From Phormidium ambiguum IAM M-71 (lineage in GTDB: Bacteria; Cyanobacteriota; Cyanobacteriia; Cyanobacteriales; Aerosakkonemataceae): a stretch of 64,000 nt of DNA. Location: the NCBI RefSeq assembly GCF_001904725.1, contig NZ_MRCE01000006.1:204788-268787 (forward strand), given 5' to 3'. Positions 18,292 through 27,565 of this stretch are shown one piece after another. Each line of letters begins with the position of its first letter. Within the stretch, counting starts at the first letter, position 1. Below the pieces are notes generated by a model, which ran no database searches, was not told the origin of the DNA, and saw nothing but the letters and a program-made list of their open reading frames with translations. The position numbers and the translations under genes are program-made.

Positions 18292-19089
18292 TTACTGAGC
18301 AATGCCAAAACCGTATTTCTTGAAGATAGCTTGAGCTTGTGGACTGGCAAGAAATTGGGCATAAGTACCCGCCGCTTGTTGATGCCGACTAGCAGCAATG
18401 ACTGCCATTGGGTAAATTATCGGAGAATGCAAATTACTGGGTGCAGTTGCCACTTGTTTCACCCGACTTGAAATTCTGGCATCAGTTGTATATAGAATTC
18501 CGGCATTAGCGTTACCGCTCTCGACGGTTCCTAAAACGTTCCGCACCGAGTTTCCATAGACAAGCTTGGAGCGCAGTCGCTCTAAAATTCCCATATTTTT
18601 AAACACTTCTTCGGCGTACTGTCCAGCCGGAACGCTACGTGGTTCTCCCATAGAGATTTTCTTGACATTGGGATTAGTTAATTCCCGAAAACTCTTTAAC
18701 CCTAGCGTGGAATTACTTGGAACGACGAGAACTAAGCTATTAGTTAGTAAGTTGCGGCGGGTATCGGTAACAATCAGATTTTTACTCTGTAATACATCCA
18801 TTTGTTTAGTTGCCGCAGAAATAAATATATCAATGGGCGCACCCTGTTCAATTTGCTGCTGAAGTGTTCCAGATGCGGCAAAGTTATAGTTGACAGTTAT
18901 GGCTTGATTGGCTTTTTCAAATATTGGATCGATTTCTTTAAGGGCATCTTGTAAACTGGCTGCGGCGGCGATTAGCAGCGTTGTAGATTCGGCATTAATG
19001 GGAGCAGGTGTAATTACCCTAAAAGCGATCGCTAGCAGTAACGTTGCTATAAATCCGCTTAAAAAAGTAAGAATGCGTCTTCGTTTCAT
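18292..19089 (-). CDS. modA: Molybdate-binding periplasmic protein ModA
   Basis: About 265 residues with an N-terminal signal segment (MKRRR then ILTFLSGFIATLLLAIAF) followed by a mature solute-binding protein: LLIAAAASLQDALKEI, INYNFAASGTLQQQIEQGAPIDIFISAA-like sequence, a central NSLVLVVP and GNANAGILYTTDA. This is the ModA pattern for capturing molybdate or tungstate. The frame extends to 19134, but the ATG at 19089 puts the signal peptide at the N-terminus; no strong ribosome-binding site favours either. It precedes modBC by about 80 bases on the same strand, so they are likely one operon. Confidence 0.92.
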   Translation of the reverse strand: MKRRRILTFLSGFIATLLLAIAFRVITPAPINAESTTLLIAAAASLQDALKEIDPIFEKANQAITVNYNFAASGTLQQQIEQGAPIDIFISAATKQMDVLQSKNLIVTDTRRNLLTNSLVLVVPSNSTLGLKSFRELTNPNVKKISMGEPRSVPAGQYAEEVFKNMGILERLRSKLVYGNSVRNVLGTVESGNANAGILYTTDARISSRVKQVATAPSNLHSPIIYPMAVIAASRHQQAAGTYAQFLASPQAQAIFKKYGFGIAQ

Positions 19090-19175
19090 AAAAAAATAAA
19101 ATAAGAAAGTATAGAAAATGATTGCATCCAACATTGCTTATAATTGCAACGATCTAAAAGCCAGAACCAGTCTTT

Positions 19176-19817
19176 TCAGGCAGTTTTACGAGCAACTATG
19201 TGGAAAAGATGCCAGTGTTTCTCTACACCAAGCGCGGTTTTGCCTGGATGTTCTTCTTCCTCTAACCACTCGGTTTCCAAGCTAGCAAGCAAATCTATCA
19301 CCTGTTGACGGGTAAAGCAATTCATTTGAGGATATGCAGTCCAAGAATCACGATCGCCAATGAGATGACCGCAAAACCTTCCTCCCACCCGCAGTGCTGC
19401 GACAATTTTTTGCCAAAACACCGGAAAATCAGCAGGTGGATAGAATTGCAAACAAAAGCTAGCATTAATCAGATCGACGTTCTCTGGGAAAGAGAGAACT
19501 TCAAACCGATCGATACGAGTTTCTAAATATTGACGATCGATATCGGGGCGACTGAGAAGACGTGCGATCGCCTCCTCTTCCCCATCGATACCCAAAACCC
19601 GCCAGCCTCGTCTCAAAAGCTCTACAGTATCGCGCCCATCTCCACAACCGAGATCTACAGCAAACCGAGGAGTGGCAAGAAGAGGATCTGCATCAAATTT
19701 CGCTAGTGCCTTGAGTAGCGTTTCACGCGGTGGGCGACCTTCTACAGCCTGATAGTAATCACTCCAGTTATGCCCATCAGGGGGATTTACATTTAGAGTA
19801 TGAAGTTGCGCTTGCAT
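19176..19817 (-). CDS. Class I SAM-dependent methyltransferase
   Basis: The 213-residue protein has motif I (AVDLGCGDGRDT), the acidic motif II (VLGIDGEEEAI), and a later INASFCLQFYPP region, as in TehB-like class I methyltransferases. The substrate is unknown. It lies between the CBS-CP12 gene and modA on the nif strand, but nothing in the sequence ties its reaction to nitrogen fixation. Confidence 0.85.
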   Translation of the reverse strand: MQAQLHTLNVNPPDGHNWSDYYQAVEGRPPRETLLKALAKFDADPLLATPRFAVDLGCGDGRDTVELLRRGWRVLGIDGEEEAIARLLSRPDIDRQYLETRIDRFEVLSFPENVDLINASFCLQFYPPADFPVFWQKIVAALRVGGRFCGHLIGDRDSWTAYPQMNCFTRQQVIDLLASLETEWLEEEEHPGKTALGVEKHWHLFHIVARKTA

Positions 19818-20000
19818 AACTTTGTGCTTTTTCAGTTTATCTAAGAAAGGCAGAGGTCAGAAGGCAGGAGGAAAGTCAACACGAAGTTTTATTGAGATTA
19901 AGCCCTCTTTCTCCTCTGCTAAAAATGAGTTTAAAACCCGATTAGACTACGAAGATTTAGCAGTCTTTTAAAAAAAATCGCAGATAAGCTACCCTTCAAG

Positions 20001-20603
20001 TCAAGTTGTAGCTAACGTTGGCACTGACGGTGCGCCATACTGTTCTAGGGCAGACTGAACCGGAGGTTGACCTTTGCAAAAAGCTAGCTCTGCTTCCAAT
20101 TCATTAACAGCTTCCCACGCAGCAGCACAGGCTTCCGTGTTGTCTGCATTAGCAGCACAGACTGCACGAGCGTTAGAAATCTCTTGCTGCAAGGCTTTCT
20201 CTAATAAAGGTACGCGGGGATTTTCTAGGAAATCGCTCTTAGTAAGGATATCCTGAGTGGAAATAATACCTAACAGTTCACCTTTGATTACGGGAGCGCG
20301 ATCGATTCCGGTTTGAGCAAACAAACGTGCCACATACTCAACACCCAAATCGGGATTGACAACAATGCAGGGTTTGGTCATTACTTCATAGACTCGTACT
20401 TGATTGGGATCTTTGCCATAGGCAACTACTTTATTGGCAATATCCACATCGGTAACAATACCGTAAGCATCTGCATCATTACGGCGTTCCACAATTAGAG
20501 AGTGAATAGCTTTTAACTTCATCAATTTAACGGCTTGAGCCACTGTTGCTGACCCACGAATAGTCGCCACATCTTCACTCATTATGTTACTTGCTTTCAT
20601 CAT
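20001..20603 (-). CDS. CBS-CP12 fusion protein
   Basis: Residues 1-125 are a pair of CBS domains (ASNIMSEDVATIRG, then EVMTKPCIVVNPDLGVEYVA), which usually bind adenine nucleotides. Residues 142-175 are a CP12 motif (NARAVCAANADNTEACAAAWEAVNELEAE) with a cysteine pair at 149 and 159 and the AW(E/D)AVEEL core. Classical CP12 inhibits Calvin-cycle GAPDH and phosphoribulokinase; CBS-CP12 fusions are a described cyanobacterial subgroup. Only the first CP12 cysteine pair is complete. AAGGAA precedes the start. In a nif operon it may couple energy charge or redox state to carbon metabolism (inference). Confidence 0.9.
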   Translation of the reverse strand: MMKASNIMSEDVATIRGSATVAQAVKLMKLKAIHSLIVERRNDADAYGIVTDVDIANKVVAYGKDPNQVRVYEVMTKPCIVVNPDLGVEYVARLFAQTGIDRAPVIKGELLGIISTQDILTKSDFLENPRVPLLEKALQQEISNARAVCAANADNTEACAAAWEAVNELEAELAFCKGQPPVQSALEQYGAPSVPTLATT

Positions 20604-20693
20604 TTTAGTTTTTCCTTAATATCATCCAAAAAATTTGATTCAGATTGTTTGTCGATATCTCAGAGATATCTGATTGCATAAAGTAAAGTGTCT

Positions 20694-20990
20694 TTAGTTC
20701 AGGTCAAGAGGACTGTGGGTATAACAATTTTTAGGACATACCCGCGAACAAGCCTGACATCCGACACAGTTTTCCGAGCCAACAATAGTCATTACCTTGC
20801 GTTCAAATTCATCATCCTCCTCATCATCAACAAAATCTCCCTCTTCATTGACTGCCCTTAACAGCAGGACATTCTGTCCACACACTTTGAAGCACCTGCC
20901 GCAGCCAATACATTTTTCTTGATTTATCTCCTGAACAAATTTAGGTGTCCAGGTTTTTCTAGCGAGGGTTAAGCCTGTTAAATGTGCCAT
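20694..20990 (-). CDS. fdxB: Nif-specific ferredoxin III, 2[4Fe-4S]
   Basis: The 98-residue ferredoxin has Cys 27, 30, 33, 37 ([11 protein letters not shown]) and Cys 75, 78, 81, 85 ([11 protein letters not shown]) binding two [4Fe-4S] clusters, separated by an acidic loop ([11 protein letters not shown]). The start [15 protein letters not shown] is characteristic of nif-specific ferredoxin III. It can carry electrons to nitrogenase or to cofactor assembly. It lies between mop and the CBS-CP12 gene in the nif operon. Confidence 0.93.
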   Translation of the reverse strand: MAHLTGLTLARKTWTPKFVQEINQEKCIGCGRCFKVCGQNVLLLRAVNEEGDFVDDEEDDEFERKVMTIVGSENCVGCQACSRVCPKNCYTHSPLDLN

Positions 20991-21074
20991 AAGCTATTTC
21001 TTTAATTGATAAATGTTGCGTGCGATCGTCATTGACATCGCTACATATAGTCGATACATCAGCCTTATTGGATT

Positions 21075-21284
21075 TCAATCTACGGCAATCATCACTTCAG
21101 AAGCTTTAATCACCGCATAAGCTTCTTTACCTTCAGCTAAATCAAGCCGTTCTGCTGATGATTTAGTGATGATAGAAACTACCTCAACACCAGGAGCAAT
21201 TTCTATCGCTACCTCTGTATTCACTGCACCAACTGAGATTGTTTTGATAGTTCCTTTGAGAGTATTTCTCGCACTAATTTTCAT
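21075..21284 (-). CDS. mop: Molybdopterin/molybdate-binding protein Mop (TOBE domain)
   Basis: The 69-residue protein is a single TOBE/Mop domain: SARNTLKGTIKTISVGAVNTEV, EVVSIITKSSAERLDL and a final AYAVIKASEVMI. Mop proteins form hexamers that bind and buffer molybdate. CAGGAG lies just upstream of the ATG. Its position within the nif operon, with modA and modBC a little downstream, fits molybdenum storage or delivery for FeMo-co. Confidence 0.9.
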   Translation of the reverse strand: MKISARNTLKGTIKTISVGAVNTEVAIEIAPGVEVVSIITKSSAERLDLAEGKEAYAVIKASEVMIAVD

Positions 21285-21315
21285 AACTTACTCCTGGTTA
21301 CATAACTCTCACTTT

Positions 21316-21615
21316 TTAAACTAAGTAAGCTTCTTGATGAGTGCGAATCGTACAATCAGAGCGGGGATAGGTTACACAAAGTAGAACAAATCCTTTAGCC
21401 ATTTGCTCGTCATCTAGAAAATTTTGCTCGGATTGATCGATTTCACCTTCAACTAACTTGCCTACACAACTAGAACAAGATCCAGATTGACAGGAGAAGG
21501 GTAAATCTAGATCGCTGGCTTCTGCCGCATCCAGAATTGTGACATCATCATCCACTGGAATAGTGATATCTAGATTGCGTTTTTTATTGATTAAATGAAC
21601 TTGATAGGTTGCCAT
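21316..21615 (-). CDS. fdxH: Nif-linked [2Fe-2S] plant-type ferredoxin FdxH
   Basis: About 99 residues starting [12 protein letters not shown]. The plant-type [2Fe-2S] ligands are CxxxxCxxC in [11 protein letters not shown], with the fourth cysteine in LLCVTYP. It closely follows the heterocyst-type FdxH pattern ([23 protein letters not shown]). It donates electrons to NifH. The frame is open to 21678, but the upstream residues are unlike any ferredoxin and the ATG at 21615 matches family starts. FdxH-type genes also occur in non-heterocystous species, so this does not prove heterocysts. Confidence 0.93.
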   Translation of the reverse strand: MATYQVHLINKKRNLDITIPVDDDVTILDAAEASDLDLPFSCQSGSCSSCVGKLVEGEIDQSEQNFLDDEQMAKGFVLLCVTYPRSDCTIRTHQEAYLV

Positions 21616-21679
21616 AGTAATTAGGTGGTAGGTTTTGAAAATGCCTTGATGAGAGTTTGGGAAATGGGAACTGCACAAA

Positions 21680-22048
21680 TTAGCTGCAAGGTATTCCTGC
21701 GGGCGAACAATCTCCAGCGCTGAAAGATTGACCGCAACCGCAAGTTTCAGTCGCGTTAGGATTGGAAAATTTAAAGCCGCTTTGTGTTAAACCTTCCACA
21801 TAATCAACTACGACACCATCCAATAAAGACGCACTTTCAGCATCAACGTAGACTTTCACTCTGCCCTGTTGTACTAGCAAATCTTCAGGTTTAGGGTTAT
21901 TGATTAAATCAAGTGCATATTGATAGCCACTGCATCCACCATCCTTTAATGAGATGCGAACACCTTGGGCTGGATTGTCACTCTTGCTACTTGATTGAAG
22001 GAACGCACGCAGGCGCAGTTCTGCAACTTCGGTCAATACTACGGACAT
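21680..22048 (-). CDS. hesB: HesB/IscA-type iron-sulfur assembly protein
   Basis: The 122-residue A-type carrier has the three conserved cysteines in GGCSGYQY and TCGCGQSF, which hold iron or an Fe-S cluster. The gene has GAGGAG before its ATG. It lies directly after hesA and before fdxH, the conserved cyanobacterial hesAB-fdxH order. It probably delivers clusters to nitrogenase-related proteins or ferredoxins. Confidence 0.93.
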   Translation of the reverse strand: MSVVLTEVAELRLRAFLQSSSKSDNPAQGVRISLKDGGCSGYQYALDLINNPKPEDLLVQQGRVKVYVDAESASLLDGVVVDYVEGLTQSGFKFSNPNATETCGCGQSFSAGDCSPAGIPCS

Positions 22049-22099
22049 AAAATCTCCTCAATGTTTAGATTGGTTTGCTTAAAGTAATGACAGTAATGC

Positions 22100-22897
22100 T
22101 CAAACTAGAGAAAATGCTGGAGTTAACTTTTGTGCAATTGATTTGTGCATTTCTGCACTTTTGCCGCATACAGGGCAATTTGGGTCGTGATAAGGACGAT
22201 ACTTGGCAAATTCTGCTTTGTTCAAATCCATCGTTAATAACTGAGAAAGCAAGGGTTCGCCAACACCTGCAATCAACTTGATCGCTTCTAAAGCGGTTAA
22301 ACAAGCTAATGTTCCAGACACAGCACCGAGAACTCCAAACCCGCGTCGATCCCATTCCGGTTTCTCAGGAAAAATGCAGGATAAACAGGGGGTTTTGCCA
22401 GGAACGATCGTTGTTAAATACGCTTCCATATCGTTCATTGCTGCTTCTACCATTGGCGTATTCCAGCGCACGCAAGCTGCATTTAACAAGTCACGTTCGA
22501 TGAAATTGTGAGCGCAGTCTAAAGCGATATCAGCATCACGAACTAAGCGATCGACATTTTCTGGCGTGATATACTCACAAACTGCATCCACTCGCACATC
22601 TGGATTGATTGCTTCTAAGGTTTCCTTAGCTTTGAATACTCGCGGTTTATTTACCCAGTCGTGAGTCATCAAGATTTGGCGATTCATATCATCGAGACGA
22701 AGTTCGCCACCTCGGACTAGAACGAGTCGTCCTACTCCTGCTACTGCCAAGTAAAGCGCAGCCGTACCGCCTAATCCACCTACACCAGTTACTAATACAG
22801 TAGATGCTTTTAGTCGTTGCTGTGCCTCTTCCCCAAAACCAGGAAGCATGATTTGGCGGCGATAGCGTTCTAATTCGGTTAGGGAAAGGTTGAACAT
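22100..22897 (-). CDS. hesA: HesA/MoeB/ThiF family adenylyltransferase
   Basis: The 265-residue E1-like enzyme starts with the ThiF/MoeB helix (ELERYRRQIMLPGFGEEAQQRLK), has the ATP-binding GVGGLGGTAALYLA and the DDMNRQIL loop, and zinc-binding cysteine pairs (CLSC and CPVC). Family members adenylate the C-terminus of a sulfur-carrier protein. In nif clusters HesA is placed with HesB and may help molybdenum or sulfur handling. It is followed closely by hesB. Confidence 0.92.
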   Translation of the reverse strand: MFNLSLTELERYRRQIMLPGFGEEAQQRLKASTVLVTGVGGLGGTAALYLAVAGVGRLVLVRGGELRLDDMNRQILMTHDWVNKPRVFKAKETLEAINPDVRVDAVCEYITPENVDRLVRDADIALDCAHNFIERDLLNAACVRWNTPMVEAAMNDMEAYLTTIVPGKTPCLSCIFPEKPEWDRRGFGVLGAVSGTLACLTALEAIKLIAGVGEPLLSQLLTMDLNKAEFAKYRPYHDPNCPVCGKSAEMHKSIAQKLTPAFSLV

Positions 22898-22997
22898 ATC
22901 AGTTAGGTGGTGAGTAATAGGTGGTACGTGGTAGGTGATGGCTAGTAGGTGGTAGTTATTACTGCTTTAACTAGTTAATATGAACAACTAACTACTA

Positions 22998-23315
22998 CTA
23001 ATCAGCACCAATTTCTGTGAGCAAAACTAAGTTTTGAGGTTTTTCGTTGAAGACCTTGAATAGTTTTTGCTCTAGAGAATTAGAGGTTAAAAATAGCGTG
23101 TAAGCTTGCTCTAGGGCCGATCGATACTTACCTAGCTTTTCTGCTTCGCTTAACTCAGTGGCATTAGCATTAATTTGCTTAATTAACTGAGAAAATTTTT
23201 GTAGAATATGCAGACGATTCACATTTACGACATTGGCATCATAGGGAAGCTTGAAGAACTCGAAAAATTGTTCTGCATCTATGATTTGATTGAACTCTTC
23301 TAGTGTTCTGCTCAT
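22998..23315 (-). CDS. nifW: Nitrogenase-stabilising protein NifW
   Basis: The 105-residue protein shows the NifW pattern: LEEFNQIIDAEQFFEFFKLPYDANVVNVNRLHILQKF, a helical middle, and the ending AYTLFLTSNSLEQKLFKVF. NifW helps protect or mature the MoFe protein. It lies 10 bases after the CCE_0567-type gene and before hesA in a compact operon. Confidence 0.93.
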   Translation of the reverse strand: MSRTLEEFNQIIDAEQFFEFFKLPYDANVVNVNRLHILQKFSQLIKQINANATELSEAEKLGKYRSALEQAYTLFLTSNSLEQKLFKVFNEKPQNLVLLTEIGAD

Positions 23316-23325
23316 TATTCTTACT

Positions 23326-23541
23326 CTACTCTAATTGCTTTAACTGTTTTTTCAGTTCATCCAATTGGTGATAAATCTCATAAGTTTCGTTGGCTAAAGC
23401 CATGAGATTTTCAAAGTTAGCAGGTAATCCTTCCGCTAGATCGTGCAAGTCCATTTTGAGTTGACCTGCTTTGCTATTCAATTTCTTGATCTGCGTTTTT
23501 AGTTCGTCTTTTTTGAGGGTAGTTTCGCTTAATTGAGGCAT
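23326..23541 (-). CDS. CCE_0567-family small helical protein (DUF683)
   Basis: This 71-residue protein is predicted to be two antiparallel helices: KKDELKTQIKKLNSKAGQLKMDLHDLAEGLP then a loop and YEIYHQLDELKKQLKQLE. It matches the CCE_0567/DUF683 family found in nif clusters, where a crystal structure showed a metal-binding helical hairpin. It sits between the DUF269 gene and nifW with 10-12 base gaps. The precise role is unknown. Confidence 0.9.
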   Translation of the reverse strand: MPQLSETTLKKDELKTQIKKLNSKAGQLKMDLHDLAEGLPANFENLMALANETYEIYHQLDELKKQLKQLE

Positions 23542-23553
23542 ATTGCTAAGTAG

Positions 23554-24036
23554 TTAAAGTTTGCAAACTTCAGCGTGTTTTGTTGCTAGGTCTATCCCTG
23601 CATTGGCTAGTTTTTCACCCTCAGCAATCAGTTTTTCTAGAGAATCAAATCCAAATCTTTGAGCATCCCGCAAGGTGCGACTAACAATCAGCAGACGACC
23701 AGAAAAAACCAATGCCCAACCAAATCCTTCATGGCTAAGGTCAACAATTACTTGTGAAAGTTGCCCTGTTTGTTGTTCGATCCGAGCCGCGATCGCGCGA
23801 TAAAATGCCATAATTCGACCTTTGGTAATCGGATCTACTTCTCCCTCTACAGAAATAGCTTTTTTCTGGGCGCGAGTCACTACAAAAGGTTTCAGTAACA
23901 ATTCATCCGACCAATTGCGAAAAGTTCCATAAGGGTCGTTAGCGCGGATCTGTTGTACTAACGCTTTGGCAAAAGGAGAAGCTACTAATTCTTTTGTATT
24001 AGGTTCTGTTATTGCGATCGTTTCAGTGGTATTCAT
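23554..24036 (-). CDS. NifX-associated nitrogen fixation protein (DUF269)
   Basis: The 160-residue protein has the DUF269 pattern with FAKALVQQIRANDPYGTFRNWSDE, ITKGRIMAFYRAIAARIE and a final RFGFDSLEKLIAEGEKLANAGI. Its ATG overlaps the nifX stop in an ATGA arrangement, so the two are probably translationally coupled. It is thought to support FeMo-co handling alongside NifX; direct function is unproven. Confidence 0.92.
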   Translation of the reverse strand: MNTTETIAITEPNTKELVASPFAKALVQQIRANDPYGTFRNWSDELLLKPFVVTRAQKKAISVEGEVDPITKGRIMAFYRAIAARIEQQTGQLSQVIVDLSHEGFGWALVFSGRLLIVSRTLRDAQRFGFDSLEKLIAEGEKLANAGIDLATKHAEVCKL

Positions 24037-24455
24037 GCGGGTGTTTTTTCTGTTTCTAAGGTGTCTTCTAATTCGTCAATACCGTGTGATTGTTGTAAGG
24101 CTTTTCTCAACCAGGGGGGCGGATTGCCGTTTAAAGTTTGAACTAATTTGTTGAGAACAGAAACAATTTCTTCATCCTCATCTTTAGCTTTAATCGGGGT
24201 GACTTTTTTGCGAATTAATCTAGCAGCAGCACTACCCCCAATTGCCGATACATAAACTATGGTGCAATCTGCTAATGCTTCAATTTTGGGGACAAGTTTA
24301 TCTTCGTTGCCATCTTCTTTTAAATCTCCAGAAAATTCGATGGTTTCTACAAACTCAAATCCGTTTGCGGTAACATCATAGATGGCTAATTTTTTCGCCC
24401 AACCAAAGTGAGCATTAATGTGAATTAAATCATTCGTGGCGAAGGCTATTTTCAT
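24033..24455 (-). CDS. nifX: FeMo-cofactor carrier protein NifX
   Basis: The 140-residue protein has the NifX/NifB-C fold: [27 protein letters not shown], with the conserved HFG-type segment, then [19 protein letters not shown] and [12 protein letters not shown]. It carries NifB-co or the VK-cluster between NifB and NifEN. The start lies inside the end of nifEN (26-base overlap) with GGAG upstream, and the end overlaps the DUF269 gene by four bases. Confidence 0.93.
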   Translation of the reverse strand: MKIAFATNDLIHINAHFGWAKKLAIYDVTANGFEFVETIEFSGDLKEDGNEDKLVPKIEALADCTIVYVSAIGGSAAARLIRKKVTPIKAKDEDEEIVSVLNKLVQTLNGNPPPWLRKALQQSHGIDELEDTLETEKTPA

Positions 24456-27153
24456 GATGGTTCTCCGTTTCCATCTCTAAGAACAAGTTGCCAAGTTCAA
24501 ATAAAAGCTGCATTGTGCCGCGATAACCGATCGCGCAACGTTGACCATTACCCAAGCGATCGAAAACGGGAAATCCCATTCGATACAGAGGAATATTGAG
24601 ACGTTTGGCGATCGCAACTGCGTTAGAATTAGCAATTATCAAATCAGAACCGATTGCTAGTTGCTCAAAGTCATCTAGATCGCCAATTACAACCGTTTCG
24701 ATCGGCAAGTTTTCCAGTAAGGGAGATTTAGTAGTTGTAACAGCCGCGTGAATTTCCACCCCCATTAACTTTAACCACCAGGAAACTGCATAGAGTAAAT
24801 CTGGTTCTAGTGCCAAAGAAACCCGCTTGCGACCAAAGTAAAAGTGAGTATCGAGCATAGCATCTTGAAGTTGGCGACGCTGGCGTTGATATTTTTCCGG
24901 TATATCTATGCCACTCAAATCCGCAAGTGCTTGCAAGAATCGATCGAAAGCATCCAATCCCGTTAGTTGGGGGAACACTTCATAAGCAATCCCACAGCGT
25001 CGTTCTAAAACATCCGCCGCTTCTCGCATACTTTCGCCGATCGCAAAAGTATAAACCGAACGTCCCACCTCACCCAATTGGGCAACTGTCGTTCCTCCTC
25101 CGGTTACAGCATTGTAGGAATCATCCAAGTGACCATCCATAGATGCGGAAAGATCGGGAACGAAGATCGGCGTTAAGCCAAAATCAGCGATAATCTCTTT
25201 GAGTTCTTGCACATCTCCAGGTGTGAGCGCAGAACCAGTCAAAACGGTAACTTGATTTGGGTTAGCCTCCTCAAGTTTGGGTAATTCTTTCATCAAACTC
25301 TCGACGGCGGCGGCAAAACCATCCTGTAGAGAACCTTTAAAATCGGCTGTGGAAACTAGGACAATGGGCAGATGGTCTAATTGGGGATGTTTTTTACGGA
25401 AGTTTCTTAAGATCCCTTCCATATCATCGCCGCGAGTTTCTGTTAATCCAGTCGTACAAAGTCCGATGATTTCTGGCTTAAATTTCTCGACAATCGTGAG
25501 TATTGCCTGTTCGATATTCTCCTCGCCGCCTAAGATGGTGCTAACTTCCGTCATGGCTGTTGTAGCGAGGGGAATGGCTTCCCGAAAATGCCGCACTAGC
25601 ACGACTTTAGCAAAGGCGGTACAACCTTGCGAACCGTGAAATAGGGGCATCATACCTTTGAGTCCCAGGAAAGCCAGTGCAGCACCGAGAGGTTGACTTT
25701 GTTTGAGGGGGTTAATAGCGATCGCTTTTTTAGACGTAACGACTTGAGTGCCCTTAATAAGGGGGGTTGGGGAGATCTCTTGACGCTCTTCCCAAGGTGC
25801 AATTTGTCGTACCTGCTTCCAAATCGGACTATATAATGCTTCTTCTAGCTCTTTTGCTAATTCCACGATGCCAACATAACCGGAATATGAGTGATGACGC
25901 TCCTGGTTAATATCAAGAAAGGGAATTCTAGCTTTGAGAGCAGTGTATTGATTTCTTCCTCCGGCAATCAACATATCGGCTTTGGTTTGAGCAATCACTC
26001 GCAATAATTCTTGAGCGTTGCCTTTTTCCAACGTAATACCGTCTTGACCTAATAATTCCTTGATTCTGGCTTTATCTTCCTCGGTGCTTTTCTTGGTACT
26101 GGTAGCAACTACTTGCATTCCCAAATCTTTAGCAGCCGAGATAATTGACCAACTCTTTACGCCTCCTGTATACAAAACTACTCGTTTGCCTTGCAAGCGA
26201 TCGCGGTAGGGAGCTAAAGTGCGATCGAGTTTAGCTTTTTCTTCAGCAATCAGTTGTTCAACTCGTTCCTGCAATCCTCGATCGCCCAATTTTAAAGCCA
26301 CATTTCGCAAGCAGCGATTCATATCCTCCACACCGTAGAAAGACTCCTCAATGTAAGGAATGCCGTAGCGTTCTTCCATCTTCCGTGCCATATTAATCAA
26401 CGCTTTGGAGCAAATCATCACGTTAAGTTTGGCACGATGAGCATAAGTGATTTCCCGATAACGAGCATCCCCCGTAATTTTGGACAGAACTCGAATGCCC
26501 AATCTTTCAAACAGTGGCAAGATATTCCATAACTCGCCTGCAATGTTATATTCCCCAATCAGATTAATGTCGTAGGGAGTTGTATATTCCGGTTCTCCTG
26601 TCCCTACCACGTACTCTAACAACGCTTCCCCGCCGACTCGATTACCCAAGTTTTTGCTACCAATAAAACCAGGAGAATTTACCGGAATTACCGGAGTTCC
26701 TGTTTTTTCAGCCGCTTTTTGGCAAACTGCATCTAAGTCATCGCCAATCAGTGCTGTCACGCAGGTGGAATAAACAAAAATTGCCGCCGGATTGTAACGT
26801 TGTTGCACCTCCAGAATTGACTTATACAGTCGTTTTTCACCGCCAAAAATGACATCATTTTCATTCAAATCGGTAGTGAAACCCATTTTGTAAAGCGTAG
26901 AACCAGAGGAAAGACTGCCCCGACTGCCCCAGGAATTGCCCGCACAAGCGATCGGTCCGTGTACCAAATGAGCGGCATCCGTAATCGGTACGAGGGCAAT
27001 CATCGCTCCATCAAAGGCGCACCCCCCTTGAGCCGCTCCTGGCTGTGCTTGTTGGGTACAGGCTTTATTTTTCTTGTCTCCGTGTTTGTGATGGTTGTGT
27101 TCGCAACCTGGTTCGGTGAGAAGCTCTTTAATCTTGCCGGGGGTCATCTTCAT
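24430..27153 (-). CDS. nifEN: Fused FeMo-cofactor scaffold NifE-NifN
   Basis: One uninterrupted 907-residue frame encodes both subunits. Residues 1 to about 452 are NifE (start [10 protein letters not shown] region, [36 protein letters not shown]). Residues about 480-907 are NifN ([45 protein letters not shown]). The linker near residue 463 reads [12 protein letters not shown]; its DNA (about 25748-25778) contains CCCTTAATAAGGGG and GGTTGGGGAGATCT, resembling a dispersed cyanobacterial intergenic repeat. NifEN completes the FeMo-co precursor before transfer to NifDK. Fused NifEN proteins are known in some cyanobacteria; normally the genes are separate. Confidence 0.95.
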   Translation of the reverse strand: MKMTPGKIKELLTEPGCEHNHHKHGDKKNKACTQQAQPGAAQGGCAFDGAMIALVPITDAAHLVHGPIACAGNSWGSRGSLSSGSTLYKMGFTTDLNENDVIFGGEKRLYKSILEVQQRYNPAAIFVYSTCVTALIGDDLDAVCQKAAEKTGTPVIPVNSPGFIGSKNLGNRVGGEALLEYVVGTGEPEYTTPYDINLIGEYNIAGELWNILPLFERLGIRVLSKITGDARYREITYAHRAKLNVMICSKALINMARKMEERYGIPYIEESFYGVEDMNRCLRNVALKLGDRGLQERVEQLIAEEKAKLDRTLAPYRDRLQGKRVVLYTGGVKSWSIISAAKDLGMQVVATSTKKSTEEDKARIKELLGQDGITLEKGNAQELLRVIAQTKADMLIAGGRNQYTALKARIPFLDINQERHHSYSGYVGIVELAKELEEALYSPIWKQVRQIAPWEERQEISPTPLIKGTQVVTSKKAIAINPLKQSQPLGAALAFLGLKGMMPLFHGSQGCTAFAKVVLVRHFREAIPLATTAMTEVSTILGGEENIEQAILTIVEKFKPEIIGLCTTGLTETRGDDMEGILRNFRKKHPQLDHLPIVLVSTADFKGSLQDGFAAAVESLMKELPKLEEANPNQVTVLTGSALTPGDVQELKEIIADFGLTPIFVPDLSASMDGHLDDSYNAVTGGGTTVAQLGEVGRSVYTFAIGESMREAADVLERRCGIAYEVFPQLTGLDAFDRFLQALADLSGIDIPEKYQRQRRQLQDAMLDTHFYFGRKRVSLALEPDLLYAVSWWLKLMGVEIHAAVTTTKSPLLENLPIETVVIGDLDDFEQLAIGSDLIIANSNAVAIAKRLNIPLYRMGFPVFDRLGNGQRCAIGYRGTMQLLFELGNLFLEMETENHHENSLRHE

Positions 27154-27179
27154 GGCTCAAGTCCTGGGTGATGGAGTGG

Positions 27180-27497
27180 CTAACAAATATAGTTTTTGAC
27201 ATCCTCACCGCACACATCTGTGAGATAGGTAAGGGCGCGCAAGCGCAAATAGATTAATTCGTCATAGACAGGGTTGAGTTTGCACAATGCAGGAATGTGG
27301 TAATTCCTTCCAAATAAAGTGATGTCTCTTTCAAAAACACATTGGCAGGGGATTAACTGGCAGAGGAGATGTGCAAACCGGGGATGGTTAACTTGAATGC
27401 TATTAAGCCATTTACGCAAGGGGGCTAAGATATCGAATCTCGATCGCCCTTTGGGACTTAAGGAATGGTGGGAGTGGTCATGCGCGATCGTAGCCAT
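27180..27497 (-). CDS. Mo-dependent nitrogenase C-terminal domain protein
   Basis: The ~105-residue protein begins MATIAHDHSHHS and continues with LAPLRKWLNSIQVNHPRFAHLLCQLIPCQCPFE-like sequence (here CQCVFERDI) and LCKLNPVYDELIYLRLRALTYL. This is the small domain family named after the C-terminus of some Mo-nitrogenase proteins. The function is unknown. The frame is open to 27512, but the ATG at 27497 gives proper spacing to GAGG. It lies between nifK and nifEN, its usual cyanobacterial place. Confidence 0.88.
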   Translation of the reverse strand: MATIAHDHSHHSLSPKGRSRFDILAPLRKWLNSIQVNHPRFAHLLCQLIPCQCVFERDITLFGRNYHIPALCKLNPVYDELIYLRLRALTYLTDVCGEDVKNYIC

Positions 27498-27565
27498 GAG
27501 CATTGTCCTCAAGAGAAAAGGGTTTGTAGAGAAGTTGGTAGAGACAACATCCCTACAAAGAACGT

